Positions 1 through 6,387 of a DNA stretch of 6,387 nt are shown piece after piece. The stretch lies in assembly GCA_947176875.1 (NCBI GenBank), contig CAMWSI010000049.1, positions 1-6,387 on the forward strand, written 5' to 3'. The position numbers and the translations under genes were made by a program. Each line of letters opens with the position of its first letter. Within the stretch, counting starts at the first letter, position 1. A model generated the notes under the pieces. That model ran no database searches, was not told the origin of the DNA, and saw nothing but the letters and a program-made list of their open reading frames with translations. This stretch comes from an uncultured Bacteroidales bacterium. GTDB taxonomy: Bacteria > Bacteroidota > Bacteroidia > Bacteroidales > P3.

Positions 1-2058
1 ATCCACGACTATCGTCCGCTGCAACTGGGGTTCATAGAAAATATCGCCGCTCATGGCTTCCCAGTTACCGTCGAACGCCAAACCTATCAACTCACCCCGC
101 GCGTTGATGACCGGACTGCCGGAATTGCCGCCCGTAATGTCGTTCGTCGTCAAGAAACAAACTACAAGCGTACTGTCGCCGTAACGGCCGTAATCTTTCG
201 CCTCATAGAGTTCTTTCAAACGGGCCGGCACCTGGAAATCGGGATTGGCCGGATCTTCTTTCTGCATGATACCCTCTATCGTCGTGACATAATCGTAATG
301 AACGGCATCGGCCGGATTGTAATCGCGCACCGAACCGTAAGACACCCGCATCGTCAGGTTGGCGTCGGGCGCATAGGCCCGGTCGCTGTTCATCTCCCGC
401 CCGCCCTTGATGAACAAACGCTCGGCCTTTTCTTTCTTTTCGGCTATGCTGCCATCGACCTTGTTCAGGTTCTTAAGGAAGATATCCATCCATACATAGA
501 ACGGATCCTGCGTCAGTTTCTTCAAATCGGGATTTTTCAAAAAGGCCGTCAGACGTTCCTGGTCATTCATCATCGTCTTGGCGAATCCGGCCGCCGCCAT
601 AGCCTGATAATCCCCTTTATATTTGGCCACCGCCTTGACAAAGGCTTCCGGTTGTTGCGCCTCGTCTATATTTTGGTTAAACACCTCGAACATCTTGGCC
701 GTCAAGGCTTGATCCAAGCCCGCATTGTAATCTTTGAAAAAGCCGGGCAAAGCCGCCAACACGACCTTTCGAGCCGCTTCCACTTTCTCGGCATCCCCCT
801 CCGCCAACGCATTGGCCAAACCGCGCATCCGCGTGGCCATCTGAATGACTTCCGGGCCGGAAAGGATGGCCTCTATCGTATAAAGACGCAGTTTCAACGT
901 CTCGTTCTGTTTGGCATAGGCCGATTCCATATCGGCCAATACTTTCGCATATTCGGGACGGGCTTCGGCAAATGCGGCGAACTGCTTTTCAATTTCCCGC
1001 TTCTTATCGGCCACCTTGTTGTTTTTCAACTGCTGCCCCTGTCCGATAAAATATTTCCAGTAGTTGGCCACCCGCGCGTATTTGGACGCATACTGAATGC
1101 GCACCACCGGGTCGGCATCCATAAAGCGGTCGTAAACGGCCAGCTTCTCGGTCCGGACCTTGACGATGGCCGGCGCCTGGATGTCGATAACCTGCTCCAC
1201 GCCCCATGAAGTCATGAATCGTTGCGTGGAACCCGGATATCCCATCGTCATTGCGAAATCGCCATCCTTAATGCCTTCTATGCCCATCGGCAGGAAATGC
1301 TTGGGCTGATAAGGCACATTCTCCTCACTGTATTCGGCCGGCTTGCCGTCCGGGCCACAATACACGCGGAACACCGAAAAGTCGCCGGTATGGCGCGGCC
1401 ACATCCAGTTGTCGGCGTCGGCCCCGAACTTGCCGATGGAATTGGGGGGCGTACCGACCAAACGGACGTCCTTGAAAATCTCATACACCAAAAGATAGAA
1501 TTCATTACCGGCAAAATAAGGCTTAACCATGGCCGTATAATGCGTGCCTTCTTCCGCGCGCGCCTTGATCCTGGCCGAAATGGCCCGGATACTGTCGTTC
1601 CGTTCCTGACGACCCATATCTTCCCGCAAGCCGGCGTTCACTTCCGCCGTTACATCCTCCATACGCACGAGGAATTTGACGGTCAGTCCCGGATTCGGCA
1701 ACTCGTCTTCCAGGCTCTGCGCCCAAAAGCCCTCGGACAGATAGTCGTGTTCCACCGAACTGTGCGCCTGAATCTGGCCATAGCCGCAATGGTGGTTCGT
1801 GAACAGCAGACCGTTGGCCGAAACGATTTCGCCCGTACAGCCTTCGCCGAATTGTACAATCGCATCCTTTAACGAGGAGTGATTGACGGCATAAATTTCC
1901 TCCGCCGTCAGTTTAACGCCCAGCCGCTGCATATCGTCTATATTCAATTTCTGCAACAGCATCGGCAACCACATGCCTTCGTCGGCCTTTACCGCCGTCG
2001 TTCCTCCCAAAACCAAGCAGGCCGTCAAAATCCCTGCCAGCATTTTCTTCAAATTCAT
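1..2058 (-). CDS. dpp7: S46 family dipeptidyl peptidase, DPP7-type (C-terminus cut by window edge)
   Basis: Periplasmic serine exopeptidase that would remove dipeptides from the N-termini of oligopeptides, feeding peptide use by an asaccharolytic or protein-using bacterium. The reading frame is open for 686 codons from the ATG at 2058 to base 1. S46 enzymes are about 710-720 residues, so only some 25-35 residues are missing. The N-terminus is a signal peptide (Lys4-Lys5, hydrophobic stretch, likely cleavage VKA|DEGMW after residue 25). The catalytic triad is visible as His90 in FTNHHCGY, Asp226 in WPRHTGDFSVF and Ser646 in GGNSGSPV. Asn217, in DNWMWP, matches the residue that binds the substrate amino terminus in the family. 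Gly664, 18 residues after the catalytic Ser, sits where DPP11 has the Arg that selects Asp/Glu at P1, so a DPP7-like preference for hydrophobic P1 residues is inferred. It lies 57 bp after manC without its own recognisable promoter. An LTAC at residues 11-14 resembles a lipobox, but the hydrophobic stretch before it is short and signal peptidase I cleavage fits better. Confidence 0.94.
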   Translation of the reverse strand, partial: MNLKKMLAGILTACLVLGGTTAVKADEGMWLPMLLQKLNIDDMQRLGVKLTAEEIYAVNHSSLKDAIVQFGEGCTGEIVSANGLLFTNHHCGYGQIQAHSSVEHDYLSEGFWAQSLEDELPNPGLTVKFLVRMEDVTAEVNAGLREDMGRQERNDSIRAISARIKARAEEGTHYTAMVKPYFAGNEFYLLVYEIFKDVRLVGTPPNSIGKFGADADNWMWPRHTGDFSVFRVYCGPDGKPAEYSEENVPYQPKHFLPMGIEGIKDGDFAMTMGYPGSTQRFMTSWGVEQVIDIQAPAIVKVRTEKLAVYDRFMDADPVVRIQYASKYARVANYWKYFIGQGQQLKNNKVADKKREIEKQFAAFAEARPEYAKVLADMESAYAKQNETLKLRLYTIEAILSGPEVIQMATRMRGLANALAEGDAEKVEAARKVVLAALPGFFKDYNAGLDQALTAKMFEVFNQNIDEAQQPEAFVKAVAKYKGDYQAMAAAGFAKTMMNDQERLTAFLKNPDLKKLTQDPFYVWMDIFLKNLNKVDGSIAEKKEKAERLFIKGGREMNSDRAYAPDANLTMRVSYGSVRDYNPADAVHYDYVTTIEGIMQKEDPANPDFQVPARLKELYEAKDYGRYGDSTLVVCFLTTNDITGGNSGSPVINARGELIGLAFDGNWEAMSGDIFYEPQLQRTIVVD

Positions 2059-2115
2059 CGTCTGTTATCTATTTATTTTCGTTTTACCTGATTTCCACAT
2101 TCCGCACGAACCCGG

Positions 2116-3207
2116 CTATACGTACCGCTCTCCCTTTTCCCGCGCCACGTCTTCCACAAACTGCCGGATTCGTTGCTCCTCCGTCCGCTTGCACACCAGC
2201 AGCACGCCGTTGTCCTCCACCACGATGCAGTCCTCCAAACCCTGCAAGACCACGATTTTGCCATCCGGCACACGCACGAGATTCCCTTTGCTTTCGTAGG
2301 TCAACGGTTCGGCACCGACCACCGCATTGCCATCGGTATTTTTGGGCAGCAATTCATAGAGCGAATTCCACGATCCGACATCCGACCAACCGAAATCGCC
2401 CGCCACGACATACACATTGTCGGCTTTCTCCATAACACCGTAGTCAATGGATATATTCCGGCAACTGACATACGTCTTTTCGACCCCTTCCGCTTCCTGC
2501 GGCGTATCCAGCAGGTCGGCATAAGCGGCAAACACTTCATCCACTTCGGGCAGATACTTCTTGAACGCCGTCATAATGACCGGCAAAGACCAAATGAAGA
2601 TACCGGCATTCCACAAAAATTCCCCGCTTTCGACAAACGAACGGGCCATTTCATATTCCGGCTTTTCGGTAAACAACTTCACTTTCTTGAGTTGCGGATG
2701 CGCGGCATCGGCCGACCGATCATCAAACTGAATATACCCATATCCCGTATTCGGATAAGACGGTTCAATCCCAAGGGTAACCAGCCACGGATTCCGTGTG
2801 GCCGCCTCGGCCGCATCGCCCAATGCCTTCAAAAACACGTCTTCCTTCAGCACCACATGGTCTGAGGGAGCCACCACCACCGTCGCGTTCGGATTCCGCT
2901 TGCGGATTTTGTAATTGGCGTATGCAATACATGGCGCCGTATTTTTACGGTAAGGCTCACACAAAATCTGACCGGGCTTAAGTTGAGGCAATTGTTCGGC
3001 CACCAAATCCCGATAATTGAGATTCGTGACCACATAAATATTCTCAACCGGACAAAAGGCCGCAAAACGGTCGAACGTCTGTTGGATCAAAGTTTTCCCC
3101 GTACCCAATATATCTATGAATTGTTTGGGTCGATCGGATTTGCTGACCGGCCAAAAGCGCACGCCGACGCCGCCGGCCATAATTACCACATAGTAATTGC
3201 TGTTCAT
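2116..3207 (-). CDS. manC: Mannose-1-phosphate guanylyltransferase (GDP-mannose pyrophosphorylase)
   Basis: Cytoplasmic enzyme that converts mannose-1-phosphate and GTP to GDP-mannose and pyrophosphate, supplying mannose, and through further enzymes fucose, for capsule, LPS and protein glycans. The 363-residue protein is a single nucleotidyltransferase domain. It has the signature MAGGVGVRFWPVSKSDRPKQ at about 10-29, EPYRKNTAP at 84-92, PSDH at 114-117, the FTEKPE motif at 179-184, NAGIF at 200-204, IDYGVMEK at 254-261 and GDFGWSDVGSW at 270-280. It lacks the C-terminal mannose-6-phosphate isomerase domain of the roughly 480-residue bifunctional ManC/AlgA enzymes, as is usual in Bacteroidetes. 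I chose the ATG at 3207 because it places the P-loop-like signature at the usual distance from the N-terminus. An in-frame TTG at 3231 would add eight residues but lies at the foot of a hairpin. It has a promoter of its own and is probably transcribed together with the S46 peptidase downstream. Confidence 0.95.
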   Translation of the reverse strand: MNSNYYVVIMAGGVGVRFWPVSKSDRPKQFIDILGTGKTLIQQTFDRFAAFCPVENIYVVTNLNYRDLVAEQLPQLKPGQILCEPYRKNTAPCIAYANYKIRKRNPNATVVVAPSDHVVLKEDVFLKALGDAAEAATRNPWLVTLGIEPSYPNTGYGYIQFDDRSADAAHPQLKKVKLFTEKPEYEMARSFVESGEFLWNAGIFIWSLPVIMTAFKKYLPEVDEVFAAYADLLDTPQEAEGVEKTYVSCRNISIDYGVMEKADNVYVVAGDFGWSDVGSWNSLYELLPKNTDGNAVVGAEPLTYESKGNLVRVPDGKIVVLQGLEDCIVVEDNGVLLVCKRTEEQRIRQFVEDVAREKGERYV

Positions 3208-3229
3208 TTCCCGCGCATTTTCAACACAC

Positions 3230-3268
3230 AACCCGCCGCAAATCCGTCATACGGATTCACAGCGGGTT
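3230..3268 (-). promoter_or_regulatory. Two-stem hairpin in the manC leader (possible attenuator or terminator)
   Basis: This is a 39-nt inverted repeat. The outer arms AACCCGC (3230-3236) and GCGGGTT (3262-3268) pair over 7 bp. After a 4-nt internal loop on each side, the inner arms AATCCGT (3241-3247) and ACGGATT (3251-3257) pair over another 7 bp around a 3-nt loop. Both stems are perfect. The hairpin lies between the predicted manC transcription start (near 3283) and the start codon (3207), ending 22 nt before the ATG. In the direction of transcription it is followed by GTTGTGTGTTG and not by a T-run, so it is not a canonical intrinsic terminator. It could stabilise the leader, attenuate transcription, affect translation, or be a poor terminator for the upstream decarboxylase. 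The structure is read directly from the sequence; the role is inferred. Confidence 0.6.
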
Positions 3269-3288
3269 GCATAGGTGCATTAATAGCG

Positions 3289-3319
3289 CAAATATACGCC
3301 TTTTTAATATAGTACGCAA
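3289..3319 (-). promoter_or_regulatory. Predicted Bacteroidetes-type promoter of manC
   Basis: Read on the minus strand, TATATTTG (3296-3289) matches the Bacteroidetes -7 consensus TAnnTTTG exactly. A TTG (3319-3317) lies 20 nt upstream, the usual spacing for the -33 element. Transcription would start near 3283, giving a leader of about 75 nt before the manC ATG at 3207. The promoter lies in the gap after the decarboxylase stop codon, so manC can be expressed independently of that gene. Transcription from the decarboxylase may still read through, because no clear terminator separates them. Confidence 0.65.
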
Positions 3320-3358
3320 GCCTGACGACGAGGCGGACTTTCACGTTTCCCCAAGCCC

Positions 3359-4750
3359 CTAATAGCCCAGAATCTTCAGCATAGACTTATAACTCTGCTC
3401 CTTGGCGAACAACTTGGTCGTATATTCGCCGTTCTCGTCCCGGTCAATGATGATATGCTTGGGTGCCGGTGTCAGACAATGCTGCACGCCGCCATATCCA
3501 CCCAGAGACTCCTGATAAGCACCCGTATGAAAAAAGCCGATATACATCGGTGTATCATCCTGTATTTTAGGCAAAAATACCGCATTCGAATGCGCCTCCG
3601 CATTATAATAATCCTGACTGTCACACGTCAGACCGCCCAAAAAGACGCGCTGATACTCTTTGTCCCAATTATTGACGGCCAACATGATATAACGCTGGTT
3701 AATCCCCCAGGTATCGGGCAGGGTAGTCATGAACGAACTGTCAATCATATACCAAAGTTCCCGATCGTTCTGCAACTTCTGATTGAGAATAGAAAACAAA
3801 GTGGCACCGCTTTCCCCCACGGTAAAGGATCCGAACTCGGTAAATATATGCGGCTCCGGCACACCGTGCTGATTACATATCGTCTTAATCTGCGCCACAA
3901 TCTCCTCCGCCATATATTCATAGTCGTAATCAAAACCAAGACTGTTCTTAATTGGAAAACCGCCTCCTATATCTATGGAATCCAAAGTCGGACACACTTT
4001 CTTCAGCTCGCAATACACATTGATACTCTTGGACAGTTCATTCCAATAGTAGGATGTATCCCGGATGCCCGTATTGATAAAGAAGTGCAGCATCTTCAAC
4101 TTGAACTTCTTGCTTTTCGCTATCTTGTCCTTGTAGAAATCCACGATATCGTTGTAACGAATACCGAGCCGCGATGTATAGAACTCGAAACGCGGTTCCT
4201 CTTCGGACGCGATACGGATGCCGACCTGACAAGGCTTATCCAGCACCGCCTCCAATTCAGCCGCTTCATCCTTATTGTCCAAAATCGGAATGATGTTCTT
4301 GAACCCATCCGCCACCATAGCCGCTATATTCTCTATATACTGCGGCCGCTTGAAACCGTTACATATAATATAGTGTTCCCTGTCTATCAAACCCTGCGCG
4401 AACAGTTCCTGCACCAAATTGATATCGAAAGCCGAAGACGTCTCGATATGCACACCGTTCTTCAGCACTTCCTCCAAGACGAACGAAAAATGCGAACTCT
4501 TTGTACAATAGCAATAATGATAATCGCCTTGATAGTCCACCTTGGCCATCGCCACATTGAACAACCGCTTGGCACGCTGTATCTGCGAGGTTATTTTGGG
4601 CAGATAGGTTATTTTAAGCGGTGTTCCATACTGCTTGATGATGTCCATCAAAGGCACCTCATGAAAATAAAGTTCATTGTCTTCCACGCGGAATTCATCC
4701 TGCGGGAATTCGAATGTCTGCTCTATCAGATCGACATACTTGTTCTTCAT
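3359..4750 (-). CDS. Fold III PLP-dependent decarboxylase, probable arginine decarboxylase
   Basis: Cytoplasmic PLP enzyme of the ornithine/diaminopimelate/arginine decarboxylase group 2 (alanine-racemase fold). The 463-residue length and N-terminal sequence resemble a short Bacteroidetes form usually annotated as arginine decarboxylase, which would make agmatine for polyamine synthesis. Visible residues are the PLP-binding Lys84 in CYCTKSSHF, SRLGI at 193-197, HFFINTG at 222-228, the phosphate-binding loop IDIGGGFP at 259-266, Glu305 in TEFGSF (the EPGR position), the catalytic Cys376 in GGLTCDSQD, and the C-terminal HTGAYQ at 408-413. All core positions for an active alpha-decarboxylase are present. 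Substrate cannot be fixed from sequence alone: diaminopimelate, ornithine, lysine and carboxynorspermidine decarboxylases share this fold. It is much shorter than the roughly 630-residue SpeA. No other polyamine genes lie in the window. The ATG at 4750 is well placed relative to the predicted promoter. Confidence 0.9.
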   Translation of the reverse strand: MKNKYVDLIEQTFEFPQDEFRVEDNELYFHEVPLMDIIKQYGTPLKITYLPKITSQIQRAKRLFNVAMAKVDYQGDYHYCYCTKSSHFSFVLEEVLKNGVHIETSSAFDINLVQELFAQGLIDREHYIICNGFKRPQYIENIAAMVADGFKNIIPILDNKDEAAELEAVLDKPCQVGIRIASEEEPRFEFYTSRLGIRYNDIVDFYKDKIAKSKKFKLKMLHFFINTGIRDTSYYWNELSKSINVYCELKKVCPTLDSIDIGGGFPIKNSLGFDYDYEYMAEEIVAQIKTICNQHGVPEPHIFTEFGSFTVGESGATLFSILNQKLQNDRELWYMIDSSFMTTLPDTWGINQRYIMLAVNNWDKEYQRVFLGGLTCDSQDYYNAEAHSNAVFLPKIQDDTPMYIGFFHTGAYQESLGGYGGVQHCLTPAPKHIIIDRDENGEYTTKLFAKEQSYKSMLKILGY

Positions 4751-4756
4751 TTCTCC

Positions 4757-4808
4757 AATCCGGATTAACTACATTAACCTTTTTTCATAAATCCGACTCA
4801 CCCGGATT
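4757..4808. repeat. Inverted repeats in the decarboxylase leader
   Basis: Two related elements lie between the predicted transcription start and the decarboxylase ATG. AATCCG (4790-4795) and CGGATT (4803-4808) form a 6-bp stem with a 7-nt loop, flanked by runs of A or T on both sides. A perfect 10-bp palindrome AATCCGGATT lies at 4757-4766, six bases before the start codon. The two could pair with each other in alternative ways in the mRNA, or be a protein-binding site. The arms match the inner stem of the manC leader hairpin. The hexamer CGGATT also occurs several times inside coding sequence here, so part of the similarity may be chance. Confidence 0.4.
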
Positions 4809-4824
4809 CAAAAAAAAACAGAGA

Positions 4825-4855
4825 CAAAAGTACCGCTTTTCTTCCAATTCTCAAA
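4825..4855 (-). promoter_or_regulatory. Predicted Bacteroidetes-type promoter of the decarboxylase
   Basis: On the minus strand, TACTTTTG (4832-4825) matches TAnnTTTG exactly. A TTTG at the end of a T-run (4855-4852) lies 19 nt upstream, in the -33 position. Transcription would start near 4819, leaving a leader of about 68 nt before the ATG at 4750. This is the best -33/-7 pair in the divergent intergenic region. Confidence 0.65.
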
Positions 4856-4927
4856 AAAAACAAATCGCTACCTCACTTCTTCACCATTCAGACGCCCCGC
4901 CCTCTACTTTATTTCATATAAAATGCT

Positions 4928-4935
4928 TATCTTTG
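4928..4935 (+). promoter_or_regulatory. Predicted -7 element for sufS
   Basis: TATCTTTG matches the Bacteroidetes -7 consensus TAnnTTTG exactly and lies 37 nt before the sufS ATG at 4973, giving a leader of about 30 nt. No TTG is present 19-21 nt upstream; the sequence there is CTTTA. The -33 half is therefore weak or absent, which is common for promoters in this phylum and lowers confidence. Together with the minus-strand promoter at 4825-4855 it makes 4751-4972 a divergent promoter region. Confidence 0.5.
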
Positions 4936-4972
4936 GCTGGCTTTTAGGAGCCTTGGGTTTTGAATTAGAAAT

Positions 4973-6205
4973 ATGATTTACGAAAACAGCACGATAGACC
5001 GGAATATCCGGGCGGATTTCCCGATTCTGCAACAGGAAGTGCACGGCATGCCGCTGGTTTACCTGGCCAACGCCGCCACAACGCAGAACCCGAAAGCCGT
5101 CCTTGAAGCGATGTGCCGATACTATGAATCCATTAACAGCAACGTCCACCGCGGCGTGCACAGTCTGAGCCAACAGGCGACGACGGCGCACGAGGCTGCG
5201 CGGGAGACGGTACGCGGATTCATCAACGCCGCAGAAGCCGAGGAAATCGTGTTTACACGAGGAACGACCGAAAGCATCAACCTGCTGGCGCAGAGTTTCG
5301 GATCTGCGTGCATCCCGCAAGGCGGCACCGTGGTCTTGAGCCAGATGGAGCACCACGCCAATCTGGTGCCGTGGCAAGAAGCCGTGGTGCGCAAAGGCGG
5401 ACGGCTCGCGTATATTCCGATGACCGACGATTTTCAATTGGACCTGCCGGTTGCGGAAAACCTGCTCGCCCAAAAACCCGCCCTGCTGGCCGTCACACAG
5501 GTATCCAACGCTCTCGGACGCGTCAATCCGATTAAGGAATTAATCCGCATGGCGCACGCTTACGGCGTACCGGTGCTGGTGGACGGCGCGCAGGCCGTGG
5601 CGCACATGCCCGTCGATGTACAGGATCTGGACTGCGACTTTTATTGTTTTTCAGGACACAAAATGTACGCTCCCATGGGCATAGGCGTATTATACGGTAA
5701 AAAAGCCCTGCTTGAGCAACTGCCGCCCTACCAGTTCGGCGGCGAAATGATATCCGAAGTCCATTGGCACGAAAGCCGCTACAACCGTTTGCCTTTTAAA
5801 TTTGAAGCCGGTACGCCGGCCGTAGCCGAAGCCATTTGTCTGGCCGAAGCCATCCGCTATATAGAAGCCCTCGGTTTCGATGCCGTCAAAGCCCACGACC
5901 GCATGTTGCTCGAAGCCGCGACCGAAGGCCTTGCCGCCATAGACGGTCTGGACATTTATGCGAAGGAGCAGCCGAAATGCGGCGTCATCTCCTTTAATAT
6001 ACAGGGGGCGCACCATTACGATGTCGGCGTTATTCTCGACCAAATGGGCATAGCCGTACGCACGGGACACCATTGCGCCCAACCGCTCATGGGGATACTC
6101 GGCGTCAGCGGCACGGTACGCGCCAGTTTCGCCGTTTACAACACGGTGGAAGAGGCGGAACAATTGGCGGCGGCCGTCCGCAAGGCCAAAAACATGCTTA
6201 CGTAA
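4973..6205 (+). CDS. sufS: Cysteine desulfurase, SufS type (class V aminotransferase fold)
   Basis: Cytoplasmic PLP enzyme that takes sulfur from L-cysteine as an enzyme-bound persulfide, releasing alanine, for Fe-S cluster assembly. The 410-residue length fits SufS (E. coli SufS is 406). Key residues align with E. coli SufS with a constant offset of four: His127 in MEHHANLVPW stacks on PLP, Asp204 and Gln207 in DGAQAV bind PLP, Lys230 in SGHKMYAP forms the Schiff base, Cys368 in RTGHHCAQPLM carries the persulfide, and Arg383 in TVRASF binds the substrate carboxylate. The RxGHHCA context marks the group II SufS/CsdA type, not IscS/NifS. One oddity is the N-terminal motif, which reads YLANAATT with Ala32 where the family has a nearly invariant Asp (Asp28 in E. 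coli). No sufB, sufC, sufD or sufE lies in the window, although the left neighbour is divergent and would not belong to such an operon. The ATG at 4973 follows an A-rich stretch. Confidence 0.95.
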   Translation: MIYENSTIDRNIRADFPILQQEVHGMPLVYLANAATTQNPKAVLEAMCRYYESINSNVHRGVHSLSQQATTAHEAARETVRGFINAAEAEEIVFTRGTTESINLLAQSFGSACIPQGGTVVLSQMEHHANLVPWQEAVVRKGGRLAYIPMTDDFQLDLPVAENLLAQKPALLAVTQVSNALGRVNPIKELIRMAHAYGVPVLVDGAQAVAHMPVDVQDLDCDFYCFSGHKMYAPMGIGVLYGKKALLEQLPPYQFGGEMISEVHWHESRYNRLPFKFEAGTPAVAEAICLAEAIRYIEALGFDAVKAHDRMLLEAATEGLAAIDGLDIYAKEQPKCGVISFNIQGAHHYDVGVILDQMGIAVRTGHHCAQPLMGILGVSGTVRASFAVYNTVEEAEQLAAAVRKAKNMLT

Positions 6206-6230
6206 AAAACAAACTAAAAAATACAATACT

Positions 6231-6387
6231 ATGATGTTCTTACAGAAATTGAAGTGGTATCTGTGCACGCTGGTTCTTTTCCTGGGACTGGGCGGCAGCT
6301 CCTCGAGCATTGCACAAGACACACCGCTTTACGAAGAGAACGCTCTCTACGTAAAATTCAAAGACCAAAGCGCAATCAGCGCAAAAC
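6231..6387 (+). CDS. N-terminus of an exported protein of unknown function (cut by window edge)
   Basis: An open frame of 52 codons starts at ATG 6231 (a second ATG follows directly at 6234) and continues to the window end. The N-terminus is a clear signal peptide: Lys6 and Lys8, a hydrophobic core of about YLCTLVLFLGLGG, and a probable cleavage SIA|QDTP after residue 28. The first mature residues, including ENALYVKFKDQSA, recall the propeptide start of some secreted Bacteroidetes proteins such as subtilisin-like (S8) proteases, but too little is present to assign a family. It begins 25 bp after the sufS stop, in an A-rich gap (AAAAAACAAACTAAAAAATA) with no promoter match, so it is probably co-transcribed with sufS. 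The A-rich gap also fits translation initiation without a Shine-Dalgarno sequence in this phylum. Confidence 0.75.
   Translation, partial: MMFLQKLKWYLCTLVLFLGLGGSSSSIAQDTPLYEENALYVKFKDQSAISAK

Noticed and set aside
298..1872. Long plus-strand open frames (303 and 216 codons) opposite the S46 peptidase
   Set aside because: The minus strand encodes a complete S46 catalytic triad across this region. The plus-strand translations have His/Arg-rich shadow composition and no domain signature.
2059..2115. Promoter for the S46 peptidase in the 57-bp gap after manC
   Set aside because: No TAnnTTTG match was found on the minus strand, so co-transcription with manC is the simpler reading.
2173..2865. 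A 230-codon plus-strand open frame opposite manC
   Set aside because: It is antisense to the guanylyltransferase motifs and has no independent support.
3208..3231. Upstream TTG start that would lengthen ManC by eight residues
   Set aside because: The extra residues are not typical of the family, the TTG overlaps the foot of the leader hairpin, and the ATG at 3207 places the signature motif at the normal distance from the N-terminus.
3299..3305. T-run near a hairpin, as a plus-strand terminator
   Set aside because: No plus-strand gene precedes it, and the hairpin at 3230-3268 lies about 30 bases away, too far to act with this T-run.
3320..3358. Terminator for the decarboxylase directly after its stop
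   Set aside because: Only a weak 4-bp stem (GCCT/AGGC) is present and no T-run follows on the minus strand.
3455..4768. A 437-codon plus-strand open frame opposite the decarboxylase gene
   Set aside because: It is fully antisense to a well-conserved PLP decarboxylase, its translation shows no recognisable motif and is rich in His, Arg and Ile as expected for an antisense shadow, and no promoter supports it.
4904..6322. Minus-strand open frames (189 and 210 codons) opposite sufS
   Set aside because: Both are shadows of sufS, whose active-site residues are all intact in the plus frame.

Overview
The window reads as a chromosomal segment of a member of the Bacteroidetes, most likely the order Bacteroidales. 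The evidence is a periplasmic S46 dipeptidyl peptidase (a family concentrated in this phylum), the short Bacteroidetes-type fold III PLP decarboxylase, A-rich translation starts without clear Shine-Dalgarno sequences, and intergenic matches to the phylum's promoter consensus (-7 TAnnTTTG, with a TTG about 20 nt upstream). Base composition looks moderate, near 50% GC by eye. I cannot name a genus.

Layout. Positions 1-4750 carry three genes on the minus strand. In transcription order they are a fold III PLP decarboxylase, probably arginine decarboxylase (4750-3359), mannose-1-phosphate guanylyltransferase manC (3207-2116), and an S46 dipeptidyl peptidase of DPP7 type (2058 to the left edge, lacking only its extreme C-terminus). 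A 222-bp divergent intergenic region (4751-4972) separates them from two plus-strand genes: the cysteine desulfurase sufS (4973-6205) and the first 52 codons of an exported protein (from 6231) that runs off the right edge.

Regulation visible in the sequence. A perfect -7 element and a TTG about 20 nt upstream precede both the decarboxylase and manC. A perfect -7 element without a good -33 partner precedes sufS. In both minus-strand leaders an inverted repeat lies between the predicted transcription start and the start codon. The manC one is strong: two 7-bp stems in a 39-nt hairpin. The S46 gene lies 57 bp after manC with no promoter match of its own, so it is probably co-transcribed with manC. 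The exported-protein gene lies 25 bp after sufS and is probably co-transcribed with it.

Function. The genes do not form one pathway. They cover polyamine or amino-acid decarboxylation, GDP-mannose supply for surface glycans, periplasmic peptide use, and sulfur mobilisation for Fe-S clusters. I see no mobile element, CRISPR array, tRNA, rRNA or defence system, and nothing that amounts to a new biological system. The points most worth checking are the leader hairpins, a conserved Asp-to-Ala change in SufS, and the specificity-determining Gly of the S46 peptidase.
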